A stretch of DNA of 64,000 bases, from positions 1-64,000 of the forward strand of contig NZ_VUNG01000020.1 of assembly GCF_009695775.1 (NCBI RefSeq), read 5' to 3'. Made by a program: the position numbers and the translations under genes. A model generated the notes under the pieces. That model was not told the DNA's origin. It saw only the letters and a program-made list of their open reading frames with translations, and made no database searches. Of this stretch, positions 33,157-42,207 are shown piece by piece (the first letter of the stretch is position 1; each line of letters starts with the position of its first letter). Origin of the DNA: Hallella mizrahii (GTDB lineage Bacteria; Bacteroidota; Bacteroidia; Bacteroidales; Bacteroidaceae).

Positions 33157-33565
33157 TGATATTTTTGGGCGTCCGTCCAATGCCCTTATATATCTGGGAG
33201 AAATGGCTTATCGTGATTGAGTCAAGGATGTACAAACCCTTATGATGGGCCTTAAAAGCCTTGCTATCCAATGAAAGCTCTGAATATTGCTCGTACAGGG
33301 CCTTATAAACGTCACCAATGAATTGGCTTGCCCGCTTCTTGTTTGCATCAGACAAAATGCAGCGTCTTAACAAATAGTCGATATCAAGGTGATTCAGTTG
33401 GATTACGTTGGTCTCAAAGACCTCTACAACTTGCCTGATAGACTTGTCACCGACCAAAGCCTCATCTACCATAACTACAAAATGCGTAAAGGCATCGAAG
33501 CCCTTCACATATCTGTTAACTTTTGTTGTTGTGGCTAACTCATTCACTTTATCTCGGTTTTTCAA
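33157..33565 (-). mobile_element. IS4-family transposase N-terminal fragment
   Basis: The frame begins MKNRDKVNELATTTKVNRYV and contains KGFDAFTHFVVMVDEALVGD, QLNHLDIDYLLRRCILSDAN and GLYILDSITISHFSQIYKGI, GRTPKN, matching the start of DUF4372-containing IS4 transposases up to the first catalytic Asp. Homology stops at about 33157 where the sequence joins the HD-type fragment. The 163-residue open frame is therefore a chimera and not a protein. Confidence 0.75.
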
Positions 33566-33773
33566 CTTTATTATCGAATTATTACAACATGTCAGAAGGA
33601 ACTAGAATCTTTGCTCATGGTTACCATCGTTTATGTTTAGCAATACAAAGATAGTAACTATGGGGAAGAATCCAGCGAGAATTTTTCTTTCTTTTCAGCT
33701 CTTGATTTTTTCGTTTACCGGGCAACAAAATTTGTAAATATTATGTCCAAACAACGAGAAAAGCGGAAGGACG

Positions 33774-34028
33774 TTATTTATAACTTATTCGTACGCTATC
33801 TACATAATATACATAAGGAAGGGGTTCCTTCAGCAACATTCGTACTACGATATGATTGATGACAGAGTCTCCATAAATCTGAAATAATCTATCTGATTCA
33901 TGAGTAGTTGGGATTTTACGCTTACTTCCTTTGCATTCTATTCCGATTCCACTACTTGACCATCTTCCGGCAGTGCCAGTTGGAATATAATACAATGTCG
34001 GGAGTTGTCTGGTAAGATTGCCTTTCAT
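33774..34028 (-). CDS. Possible small unknown protein at the end of the RHS array
   Basis: 84 aa, AT-rich codons. Reads MKGNLTRQLPTLYYIPTGTA and continues with mixed hydrophilic content; no motif is recognised. It follows the small membrane immunity-like gene in the same direction and could be a second immunity or orphan toxin remnant, or chance. Confidence 0.3.
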   Translation of the reverse strand: MKGNLTRQLPTLYYIPTGTAGRWSSSGIGIECKGSKRKIPTTHESDRLFQIYGDSVINHIVVRMLLKEPLPYVYYVDSVRISYK

Positions 34029-34090
34029 GTTTCTACTCCTTAGATAGCATGTGCTATAAAAGATAAACCAAACTACAAAAAACGTACAAC

Positions 34091-34291
34091 CTACAACATA
34101 AAAATAGTAATGTAGTCTTTTTTTATTTTAAGTATTGTATAAGAAAATAACAAAACAAAAACGTTTAATGATATCAAATAGAAATACGTATCTATTATGA
34201 TATTCCCTCCCATATAGACTAGTATCAACAGACCCGCTAAGGCCATGAAATACCATGTTGCTTCTAGCTTTAACAATTTTTTTAGATTCAT
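34091..34291 (-). CDS. Small membrane protein, candidate RHS immunity
   Basis: 66 aa with two or three membrane helices (YFMALAGLLILVYMGGNIII and FYLISLNVFVLLFSYTIL). Its ATG overlaps the stop of the RHS tip by 4 nt. Small membrane proteins directly after RHS tips are typical immunity proteins. Strongly AT-rich, unlike the RHS core. Confidence 0.55.
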   Translation of the reverse strand: MNLKKLLKLEATWYFMALAGLLILVYMGGNIIIDTYFYLISLNVFVLLFSYTILKIKKDYITIFML

Positions 34292-36454
34292 CGTCTCATA
34301 TATTTATAAGTTATACTTCCAGCCTTTGACCCAGCATTCGTTCCAATACTATTGATGAATCTTCTGGTATAGACTTTTCTACTCATTGAACTTGCATGGA
34401 TTTTAGCCTTTTTTAAATTTGCCTCGTAATGGTCGTGACCTATCTGCGTGGGAGCGGTGGGATGGCTCTCGTCCTCGTACTTGTAGGCGAAGTTATAGGA
34501 TTTCGCTGTGAGGGATGAGTCCACCTTCTGCACCTTTGTGAGCGGCTCACTCATCCGCCCGAAGGTCATTGCCATATCATAGGTCGCACTCTTCGCCTTG
34601 CCTGTGGCATGAATCAGGCGGTTCAGCTCGTCATACTCATACGTATGCGAACTCTTTCCGCCCAGCTTCGCCCTATTGAGTTTTGTAAGCGATGTCGGGT
34701 TGGCGGCATTGGTGATGCCGAGGATATTGTCCACAGCATCATACTGGTACCTGTTCTCCATGACAGTCTGACCATCCGTTGTAAGGTTCATCACCTGCAG
34801 ACGTTCGCGCTGCTTGTCGTAAGTATAGGTGGTCTCCGTGCCGTTGCCGAGCTTCTGATAGACAGTATGACCGTCCTTGTCGTAGCCTATCTGCGCCACG
34901 ATGGTACTCTCCTTGCCCTGCTTGCTGCTCGTCAGGCTCTCCACCTGCCCGGCTGCGTTGTAGTGATAGGTGACGACCTCACCATCGGGGTAGGTCATCG
35001 TGCGTACACGGTTCCAGCTGTCGTAGGTGGCACCATAGACGTAGGTGCGGATGTCCGCCACGCTCGCCATTACCGTGCGCACGGTCTTGGTGACCTCGCC
35101 CTGACGGCCATAGTAGTAGGCCTCTCCGCCCGATGCGTCCTCCACGAGGGCAAGCCGTCCGGCACGGTTATACTTGTCGCCCGGCTGTCCGTAGGTGTAG
35201 GTAACCCGGTTGAAGAGGTTCTCAGGATAGAGAACCTCCTTCAGCCGCTCATAGTCGTAAGTGTAGGTGATGCAGCCCTTGTCAGAGATGCTCTTTCTGA
35301 GCTGCGCCGTGAGCTTGGTGAGAAGGTTGCCCGCCGCGTCGTAGGTCATGTCCGTCTCGCCCGCATCGGGGTGGTTCACCATCAGCTTGCGGCCCAACAG
35401 GTCGTACTCATACTTCGTCTCCCTGCCGTTGGGATGCGTCACCGTCGTTACCTCATTCACGGGATTGTAGGCATATCTCACGGTGATGTTCTCACCGCCG
35501 GCATGCTGGCACCGTCTCCCGGTTGCGGCCTTTCTCATCGGTATAGCTCTCTGCCGTTCTGCCGAGGGCATCCGTTACCTTCGTCTCCAGCATCGGAACG
35601 CCGTCGTGGCTGCCGATGGTGTAGGCATTCTTAGTTGTGCTGCCGTCGACAAGGGTCACCTCGGTGGTGCGGTCGTGGGTATCGTATTCGGTCTTGGCCT
35701 GAAGGTCGCCCGTGGCGGTGTTGTAGGTACCGATGTTGCCGTAGCTCTCCGTCGTGGGATAGTAGGCGGCGATGTTCCTGCCGAAGGCATCGAGCACGGC
35801 CCTGCCGCTGACGATGCTCACCTTGGACGCGCTGCCGCCGTTCCAAACCACGCCCGTCTGCTTGGTCTGGACGGCACGCATGAGGGAGTCGGCAAAGGTG
35901 TAGGTGTCGATGTTGCCGTCCTGCGTGTAGTGGATGGTATGTGCCTTGCGCTCCTTGGGGAAGTACTCGAACTTGATAGTAAAGGGCTGCCCGCTCTCTA
36001 TCTCGTAGGGCGCACGTATGGTAGCCTGTCGACCCAATGCGTCGTAGGTATACTCCATTCGCTGGCCGTTGAGGTCGGTGGTGGTGGCAGGGGCGTTCCA
36101 CAATCCGTCATAGGTGGTAGTGGAACTGTAGCCGTAGGCATCGCTGACCTTTGTCACGAGGCTGTGATAGAGGTCATCGTAGGTGTAGGCGTAGAACATA
36201 CGCTCGCCTTTGTAGTTCTCCGGCTTGGTCAACCGGGTGATGTTGCCGTAGCTGTCGTATGTCATGTCGTAGACAGACGGCTTGTCGCCGTTGTGGAGCG
36301 TAATCTCCGTGATCTCGCCGTTGCCGTCTACCTTCGTGCTGCGCTCACGGTAGGTCCTGCCGCCACTGCTGACGGTGATATGGCTCGGTACGCTGACGAT
36401 GTACTTGTCCGTCAGCCTGTGGTAGTCGATTCTGTTTTTTTTATGACCTATCAT
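34288..36454 (-). pseudogene. RHS/YD-repeat protein, N-truncated and frameshifted
   Basis: Two frames make one RHS protein. The first (36454-35492) carries about ten YD repeats (YDSYGNITRLTKP, YDALGRQATIRAP). The second (from about 35510 down to 34288) continues with YNPVNEVTTVTHPNGRETKY, YDLLGRKLMVNH and many more. A single-base change near 35510 separates them. The true N-terminus and any secretion signal are missing. The C-terminus leaves the core early (after TQIGHDHY) and ends with a short basic tip (NLKKAKIHASSMSRKVYTRR), without the usual conserved RHS core end. It has probably lost its toxin activity. Confidence 0.85.
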
Positions 36455-36459
36455 GTCAA

Positions 36460-36774
36460 TTATAACGTTCTCTTTGATCTCTTTATTGCTTGATATTGCT
36501 GCATATAAGACGTCAAGATTGTGTCCTTGAAACTAAGTCTTGCAATTGACCCACTAATGTTTGGCAAATTCCCCACATATGTTTGGTGAATGTCGCCGAA
36601 TGTATAGCAAATACCAGTCGATGCCACAACTATGCATAAGGTCACAAACTCATGCCTAAAATTAGTCCAGCCCCTTGTCCCGAAAAATTGCAGTTCTATG
36701 TAGAACTTTACCATCACCCTGTACTATGACATTATTAGTCTTATATTTCTACCTTCAATCAAAATAAAAGGGTC
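36460..36774. other. Interval between the RHS core and the next immunity gene
   Basis: An open frame of 85 codons on the minus strand exists but has no recognisable motif or start signal. I take the interval as decayed sequence left by recombination. Confidence 0.4.
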
Positions 36775-37311
36775 TCATATTCCAAATTTGTCTATTATCC
36801 TATAAAGCAATTTACCAAAAAACGATTCTTTTTTTTGATTTAATTCATATTTTCTTCTCATCTTATTAAAATCATCACTTGTAAAGATATGTAATTTCGT
36901 ATGTATATCTATACTTTCCAACCTATCCTTCTGTTTACACCAATACACATAAAAATAAATTAAAGAATCTTCCATATGATCTATATATACCATTGGATAC
37001 TTCGTTCCAATGATTCGAACAGATTTGGTAATTAAATTAACCTCTGCTATATAAGCTCCCACAATGTCAAATTTGCTTGTTGCATACTGATACAATGGAA
37101 CATAAAGCAATTCATCCTTAAATAGGACTGGGCCTCCAAATCCATTACATTTAGCATTTGATACTATGCTTCCATCTATTATAAGTTTGCCATAAAGAGG
37201 TCCTTCTTTGGCGAAATTATGCAAGACTCCAAATTCAATCACATGTGATTGATAAATATATTTATCTGCAAAATCCCAAGGATTGCCATCTTCTGATTTT
37301 ATTATTGCCAT
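36775..37311 (-). CDS. Candidate immunity protein for the RHS tip at 37318
   Basis: 178 aa, soluble, AT-rich, with mixed beta-strand character (GPLYGKLIIDGSIVSNAKCN, FGGPVLFKDELLYVPLYQYA). It begins 6 nt after the RHS tip gene ends, in the same direction, as cognate immunity genes do. No family is recognised. The match is by position. Confidence 0.6.
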   Translation of the reverse strand: MAIIKSEDGNPWDFADKYIYQSHVIEFGVLHNFAKEGPLYGKLIIDGSIVSNAKCNGFGGPVLFKDELLYVPLYQYATSKFDIVGAYIAEVNLITKSVRIIGTKYPMVYIDHMEDSLIYFYVYWCKQKDRLESIDIHTKLHIFTSDDFNKMRRKYELNQKKESFFGKLLYRIIDKFGI

Positions 37312-37317
37312 AATATT

Positions 37318-39306
37318 TTATTTTATTTGAGTAAAGCCCGAAGTGGATGGCGTAAAGTATTGCATTCCTCCACCTTTGAGTGTTCCCTGTGATGCAGCTC
37401 TCCCTTGCATCAATATTGTACCTTTGGGAACTTTTATTATTGCAACTCCTGTCATAGTGTTCCATTCTTCGAGAATTGCAAGGTGATTTCTATCATAAGC
37501 AACATCAATAGCTCCATTGTTTAAATATCTTCCCATAGCCATAAATTTGCCACCATAATATCTTGATAAATTTATATCTTTTGTTGTTTTAATAACTTTT
37601 ATATCTCCTGTAAAATTGACAAGTTCTTTCTCACCAACTGGTCCAATAAATTCTTTTACAGCAGACTTGCCACTACCTAACACGATTGAACTTCTGTTTA
37701 CTGTTCTTGCTGTTTTTGCTGCTTTTACAGCTTTAGCAACTACTGAAGTAGACTTGGCAGTAGCCTTAGTGACCCCAACTCCAACAACTGCTTGGGCAAT
37801 ATCACCCGTTGTTTCTCCCCAAGCTTCACCTCTTTCATTTATATCGCTACTATTAAGCCCTGCATTCCATCTTGCTTTTGCTGCATGCAAAAGAGCCCGT
37901 CCTGTTTTTACGGGATGCCGAACAGCATGCAAAAGAGCCCGTCCTGTTTTTACGGGATGCCGAACCATATTATAGGTACTTTTGAAGCTCTTGCCAACTC
38001 CCTTAATAAAAGATTTAACGCCTGACCAGATACTCTGATTATCGCCTGGATCAAAGAATGACTCACCATCTGCGTCTGAAAGTGAAATAGGATTCCCTGC
38101 ACAATATACATAAGCACCTAATTCATCATATGTCTCCGCTAAAGGATCCACTCCATACCACATACTTGTGACAGGATTCATATACCTCGCGCCGTAGTAG
38201 TATAATCCAGTCTCATCGTCAAACTCCTTGCCGTTGAACTTATAAGGCATCTCCCCGGATGAAGAGTGCTCGTCCACTAGCAGCTCACCATAGGGAAGGT
38301 AAGCATCATACTGAGTGATGTTACCTTTGTCATCGGTAATGTAGGATGTGCTGCCGAGATGGTCACTATGGAAGAAGAAAGTCTCCTCCGTAGTAGTATC
38401 GTTAGGAATGTAGCCATAACCTGCTTGTGGGTCGTCAGGGGTGCTCGGCTCATTCCAGCTGATGGGTGTCCCCGGCGTACTGCCCTCTGCCGTATTATGT
38501 TTCGGAGTCTGCACCCATCCCTCCGGCACACTATGGTCACCAAGGTTGGTGATGATAGTGTTGTAACCTACGCCCGTATTCTCCGGGTCGCCGTAAGTGC
38601 CCTTTTCCGTCGGTACGCCCGGGGCAATACCAAGCTCTTTATAATAGGCTTCCTTCTGCGACTGGATTTGGTTCATGCGTTCGGCATAGTCCTGCTGACC
38701 GGCGGTGATATAGCTGCCGTTCACGCCATAGACGTTGTTGAACGTACCGGTACCAATTCTACTTGCAATACGCTGGCTACCGATAAAGTAATGCTTGGTA
38801 AAACGGTTTTTGTTGACCGTGAGGATGCTTGCTGGATAGAGCGTAAAGTTATCCGTTTCATGGAACGTGATGCCTTGTGGTGCACCGTTGATGTACACAC
38901 CCTCCATCGTGCCGTAGCTCTTTATGATGCGCTCGCCACCTGCGTTATAGGTATATCTTGAGGTTTTGCCGTTATCGCTTAACACCATCAGGCGGTTATC
39001 CTCGTCCCAGTACATCTCGCGTGTGGCGTTGGTCGAGTCATTGGTTACAAGTATTGGGTTGCCGTTGGCATCATACGTGTAATGGTCGTGACCTATCTGC
39101 GTAGGAGCGGTGGGATGGTTCTCGTCCTCGTACTTGTAGGCAAAATTGTAGGATTTCGCAGTGAGAGAGGAATCTACCCTCTGCACCTTTGTGAGCGGTT
39201 CGCTCATCCGCCCGAAGGTCATTGCCATTTCATACGTCGCGCTCTTCGTCTTGCCCATGGCATGAATCAGGCGGTTCAACTCGTTGTATGTAACTATTAC
39301 AGGCAT
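37318..39306 (-). CDS. Orphan RHS toxin tip (truncated core plus variable C-terminal domain)
   Basis: 662 aa. The frame begins within an RHS core, at YNELNRLIHAMGKTKSATYE, and continues through the conserved core end YKFNGKEFDDETGLYYYGAR, YMNPVTSMWYGVDPLAETYD. After DADGESFFDPGDNQSIW comes a variable tip of about 260 residues with helices and a 14-residue tandem duplication (VRHPVKTGRALLHA twice). The last 110 residues include LSRYYGGKFMAMGRYL, VAIIKVPKGTILMQGRAASQ and LKGGGMQYF; the GGG-x-Q-Y end and VPKGT strand are reminiscent of TNT/ADP-ribosyl-acting toxins, but I cannot confirm the family. It has no secretion region of its own, so it is probably a reservoir tip that can recombine with a full RHS gene. 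Confidence 0.8.
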   Translation of the reverse strand: MPVIVTYNELNRLIHAMGKTKSATYEMAMTFGRMSEPLTKVQRVDSSLTAKSYNFAYKYEDENHPTAPTQIGHDHYTYDANGNPILVTNDSTNATREMYWDEDNRLMVLSDNGKTSRYTYNAGGERIIKSYGTMEGVYINGAPQGITFHETDNFTLYPASILTVNKNRFTKHYFIGSQRIASRIGTGTFNNVYGVNGSYITAGQQDYAERMNQIQSQKEAYYKELGIAPGVPTEKGTYGDPENTGVGYNTIITNLGDHSVPEGWVQTPKHNTAEGSTPGTPISWNEPSTPDDPQAGYGYIPNDTTTEETFFFHSDHLGSTSYITDDKGNITQYDAYLPYGELLVDEHSSSGEMPYKFNGKEFDDETGLYYYGARYMNPVTSMWYGVDPLAETYDELGAYVYCAGNPISLSDADGESFFDPGDNQSIWSGVKSFIKGVGKSFKSTYNMVRHPVKTGRALLHAVRHPVKTGRALLHAAKARWNAGLNSSDINERGEAWGETTGDIAQAVVGVGVTKATAKSTSVVAKAVKAAKTARTVNRSSIVLGSGKSAVKEFIGPVGEKELVNFTGDIKVIKTTKDINLSRYYGGKFMAMGRYLNNGAIDVAYDRNHLAILEEWNTMTGVAIIKVPKGTILMQGRAASQGTLKGGGMQYFTPSTSGFTQIK
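37883..37966 (-). repeat. 42-bp tandem duplication in the RHS tip
   Basis: Two exact copies of a 42-bp unit (37883-37924 and 37925-37966), adding 14 residues in frame. A strand-slippage duplication; it sits in the linker before the toxin domain. Confidence 0.9.
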
Positions 39307-39336
39307 TACTTTATTTTGTTTAATTTCAATATAAAA

Positions 39337-39516
39337 CTACTTTTCGTTTTTAAAGAATCTTCTAAGTTTCCTTTTCCATTTTTTCTCTGAGAAATATTCT
39401 TCTGGTATGTTAGGTATAAATATGAGATAATTATTTATATAGTCTATGATATTATAGACAAAGAAAAGAATAGTGCTGATTATAACCACGATAATATCTA
39501 AAAATCTTTTTCTCAT
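39337..39516 (-). CDS. Small single-pass protein, candidate immunity for the chimeric RHS tip
   Basis: 59 aa starting at 39516: MRKRFLDIIVVIISTILFFV, one membrane helix, then a helix-rich basic end (KKWKRKLRRFFKNEK). It starts 53 nt after the chimeric RecD2-RHS gene stops, on the same strand, as an immunity gene would. Too short for many gene callers. Confidence 0.5.
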   Translation of the reverse strand: MRKRFLDIIVVIISTILFFVYNIIDYINNYLIFIPNIPEEYFSEKKWKRKLRRFFKNEK

Positions 39517-39569
39517 TTTTCACTTAATATGGAAAAGGTTCAAAATAAAGATCTTAGCCGTAAAAATAA

Positions 39570-41318
39570 TTATTTATTTTCTTCGTCTGATTTATTAACA
39601 ACTCTCGCAGTGGATTTTGATGCAGATACAACCCGTTGAGGTCTATTTAACCAATCAATCATTCTATTATATATTCTGTTCAAAAAACCTCTCGTTTTAG
39701 GAGAGAATTTTGCAAACAATTTATTAAAACTCGAGCTAAATTGCGCTGCATTTAGCCTGTTGAAATTCTTCATAACGGAAGTTGCTGTTTTCCCCATAGC
39801 AGTCTTTGCCATCGTTCCTAATCCTCCCGTGCCTTGAGTAGCCATTGTTGTAACAATAGATGCAGTTGGATCATAATTGGGACTCCCATCCATATTATAA
39901 AATTGTACTTCAGTACCAGTTAAAGGATTTTTGGAACCTGAACCAGCATAATTTCCAAAGTCGAAAATCTGAGCTGTTAAGTATAAGTCATTGACCATAC
40001 CATAAGTAGCTTTACTAAAAAAAATATCCGATTGCGACCACTTTTCCATAGAAGAAGGCTCATACTGATTTAAGTATTCATTGCTATTAATTATTGTACT
40101 GCCATAAGGAGTGTGCGTTGTTCCTGCAGCAATTTCTCCCGTAGCATGGTTTCTGACATCACCATTTGCATCCATATCGTAACGATATGATTTGTTGTTA
40201 GCAATCAAATAACCAGCAGCAAAAAGATATTTGGCGTTTTCGCCAATTAGCCTTTCTGCATCTTGCTGACTATTAACCAGCGGACTATATTTATATGTTT
40301 TCTCATTGCTTTGATACCATCCATTCCCATCAGGATCTATCCGTTTAATCGGGTTATCAAAACAGTATATATATGAACTAGATAGAGTATACTTCTCTGC
40401 CAATTTATCTACGCCATACCACATACTTGCAACAGGATCTATGTATCTTGCACCATAATAGTACAGCCCAGTCTCCTCGTCAAATTCCTTACCATTGAAC
40501 TTGTATGGCATGTCTTCGGACGATGAGTGCTCGTCCACTAACAGCTCACCATAGGGCAGGTAAGCGTCATACTGTGTGATGTTGCCCTTGTCGTCCGTGA
40601 TGTAAGAGGTTGAACCCAAATGGTCACTATGGAAGAAGAAAGTCTCCTCCGTAGTAGTATCATTCGGGATATAGCCATAACCTGCCTGTGGGTCATCCGG
40701 ATTGCTCGGATCATTCCGGCTTATCGGAGTTCCCGGTGTGCTGCCATCTGTGGTGTTATGCTTAGGTGTCTGTACCCAGCCATCGGGCACGCTGTGGTCG
40801 CCAAGATTGGTGATGATAGTGTTGTAACCTACCCCCGTATTCTCGGGGTCGCCCTGATCCACATCACCGACAAGCAACAGGCGCATGTCTGACGGAACGG
40901 CTTTCAAGAGGGGGTTCATCAGTATGATGTCGATCATCGAGAACTCATCGATGATGAGTGCGTCACCCTCCAGCGGGTACTCGTCGTTGCGCTTATAGCC
41001 CTCGGCAGGGTTGAACTCCAACAGCCGGTGGATGGTGTTGGCTTCCATGCCCGTGGCCTCGGTCATGCGCTTGGCAGCACGTCCGGTGGGTGCGGCGGGC
41101 ATGGCTTCCTCGTAGCTCTCCACAACAAACTGACTGCCGTACTGACGGTTGGTTTTCCACTGTCCGTCCGCGACAAGCACAGTGCCTACAGTGACGTCGA
41201 GCATGTTGCCGACAAGGGTGACGAGGTCGTCGTACCCCTTCACCCGTGCCTTCAGTATCGAATAGCCGTTCTCGCCATTCTGATACGTAATCCGCTCTAT
41301 GACTGCCCGCAGCTTCAT
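39570..41318 (-). CDS. RecD2-RHS in-frame chimera
   Basis: About 582 aa from the ATG at 41318 (MKLRAVIERITYQNGENGYS); the open frame extends upstream to 41387 but the recD2-like start and -7 box point to 41318. The first about 160 residues come from a RecD2-type helicase: the N-terminal OB-like part, then, after an internal deletion that removes Walker A, APTGRAAKRMTEATGMEANT, ALIIDEFSMIDIILMN and LLLVGDVDQ. The sequence then switches in frame at GDVDQ to GDPENTGVGYNTIITNLGDH of the RHS core and continues through the core end to a unique tip (about residue 335 on). The tip has no recognised motif. It cannot act as a helicase. The RHS part now uses the recD2 start and promoter. Confidence 0.85.
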   Translation of the reverse strand: MKLRAVIERITYQNGENGYSILKARVKGYDDLVTLVGNMLDVTVGTVLVADGQWKTNRQYGSQFVVESYEEAMPAAPTGRAAKRMTEATGMEANTIHRLLEFNPAEGYKRNDEYPLEGDALIIDEFSMIDIILMNPLLKAVPSDMRLLLVGDVDQGDPENTGVGYNTIITNLGDHSVPDGWVQTPKHNTTDGSTPGTPISRNDPSNPDDPQAGYGYIPNDTTTEETFFFHSDHLGSTSYITDDKGNITQYDAYLPYGELLVDEHSSSEDMPYKFNGKEFDEETGLYYYGARYIDPVASMWYGVDKLAEKYTLSSSYIYCFDNPIKRIDPDGNGWYQSNEKTYKYSPLVNSQQDAERLIGENAKYLFAAGYLIANNKSYRYDMDANGDVRNHATGEIAAGTTHTPYGSTIINSNEYLNQYEPSSMEKWSQSDIFFSKATYGMVNDLYLTAQIFDFGNYAGSGSKNPLTGTEVQFYNMDGSPNYDPTASIVTTMATQGTGGLGTMAKTAMGKTATSVMKNFNRLNAAQFSSSFNKLFAKFSPKTRGFLNRIYNRMIDWLNRPQRVVSASKSTARVVNKSDEENK

Positions 41319-41328
41319 AATAATGTTA

Positions 41329-41336
41329 CAAAAGTA
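41329..41336 (-). promoter_or_regulatory. -7 box of the RecD2-RHS chimera
   Basis: TACTTTTG on the minus strand, 10 nt before the ATG at 41318, fits TAnnTTTG. It is the original recD2 promoter region by inference. The -33 region is not clear. Confidence 0.45.
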
Positions 41337-41370
41337 CAAAGTTTTGGCGAGAATATAACGAAAGGGACGC

Positions 41371-41412
41371 AAAAAAGCCGGTACCATCAGACTATATGCT
41401 GACGATACCGGC
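41371..41412 (-). terminator. Terminator of the Hsp20 gene
   Basis: On the minus strand GCCGGTATCGTCAG pairs with CTGATGGTACCGGC (two mismatches) around an 8-nt loop, followed at once by TTTTTTG. It lies about 120 nt past the Hsp20 stop (41533) and just upstream of the recD2-type promoter. Confidence 0.75.
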
Positions 41413-41532
41413 CAAACATAAATAGGATTTTGCTTATGTCACTCCAAATGGGTTGCTATACAATCACAAAAATGGGACTGATCCCACTGAAGAGAACAGT
41501 CCCTGTAATACCACTCAGCAGCAACACCGGGG

Positions 41533-41967
41533 TTATGCGACCTCAATGCGTTTTGTCTCCTTCTCAGCCTTCTGAATGCGAGGAAGTGTGATATGAAGCA
41601 CACCGTTATTAACCTTTGCCTCAATCTTGTCTTTCTCAACATCCTCAGGCAGCGTCAGAGCCTGCTCGTAATTGCTGTATGAGAACTCGCGGCGCAGATA
41701 ATGCTCCTTCTTGTTCTCGTCCTTCTTTTCGTCCTTGTGCTCCATCTTGATGGTCAGATTGCCATCCTTGTCGACGTTCACCTTGAAGTCATCCTTCGTG
41801 GTGCCCGGAGCAGCAAGCTCTACTTCGTACTCTTTATCATTTTCCTTGACATTGATAGCAGGTGCTGTGACGTTCATGCGCGGCATCCAACTTGCGGTCA
41901 ACATATCGTCGAAATCATTGTCAAGCCAATTGTTCATGTCTCTTAAAACTGGATACAACATAGTCAA
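41533..41967 (-). CDS. Small heat-shock protein, Hsp20 family
   Basis: 144 aa, full length. The alpha-crystallin domain (about residues 35-135) includes YEVELAAPGTTKDDFKVNVD and the C-terminal LPEDVEKDKIEAKVNNGVLH, then LPRIQK with the terminal I-x-V-like tail. It acts as a holdase chaperone in the cytoplasm. A terminator follows at 41371-41412. Confidence 0.95.
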   Translation of the reverse strand: MTMLYPVLRDMNNWLDNDFDDMLTASWMPRMNVTAPAINVKENDKEYEVELAAPGTTKDDFKVNVDKDGNLTIKMEHKDEKKDENKKEHYLRREFSYSNYEQALTLPEDVEKDKIEAKVNNGVLHITLPRIQKAEKETKRIEVA

Positions 41968-42207
41968 AACCTCCTAATTATCAATTAATTCGTTCTTAAT
42001 TTATCCTCAGTTTTTCCATCGTCCTCAGGTTACTTTCGTTACCCTCGTCCGACGACCGAACTTCACTGACATTTATGCAATATCCGTGCCCATAAGCAAA
42101 CGGTGACTAATCATGCCATCATTGTCAGCAATACTTAAAATAATTACACTTTGCTGACAACAGTGGCACATATGTAAACTTGTAATCCTCTGCGCAACAC
42201 ACTATGT

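Noticed and set aside
33074..33565. 163-aa frame taken as one protein
   Set aside because: Its two ends belong to different families in different frames (IS4 and HD hydrolase).
36460..36717. 85-codon minus-strand ORF between RHS segments
   Set aside because: No start signal, no motif; recombination debris.
40620..40892. Plus-strand ORF in the RHS core
   Set aside because: A similar frame occurs opposite the other RHS core copy (38359); both are antisense of the RHS protein.
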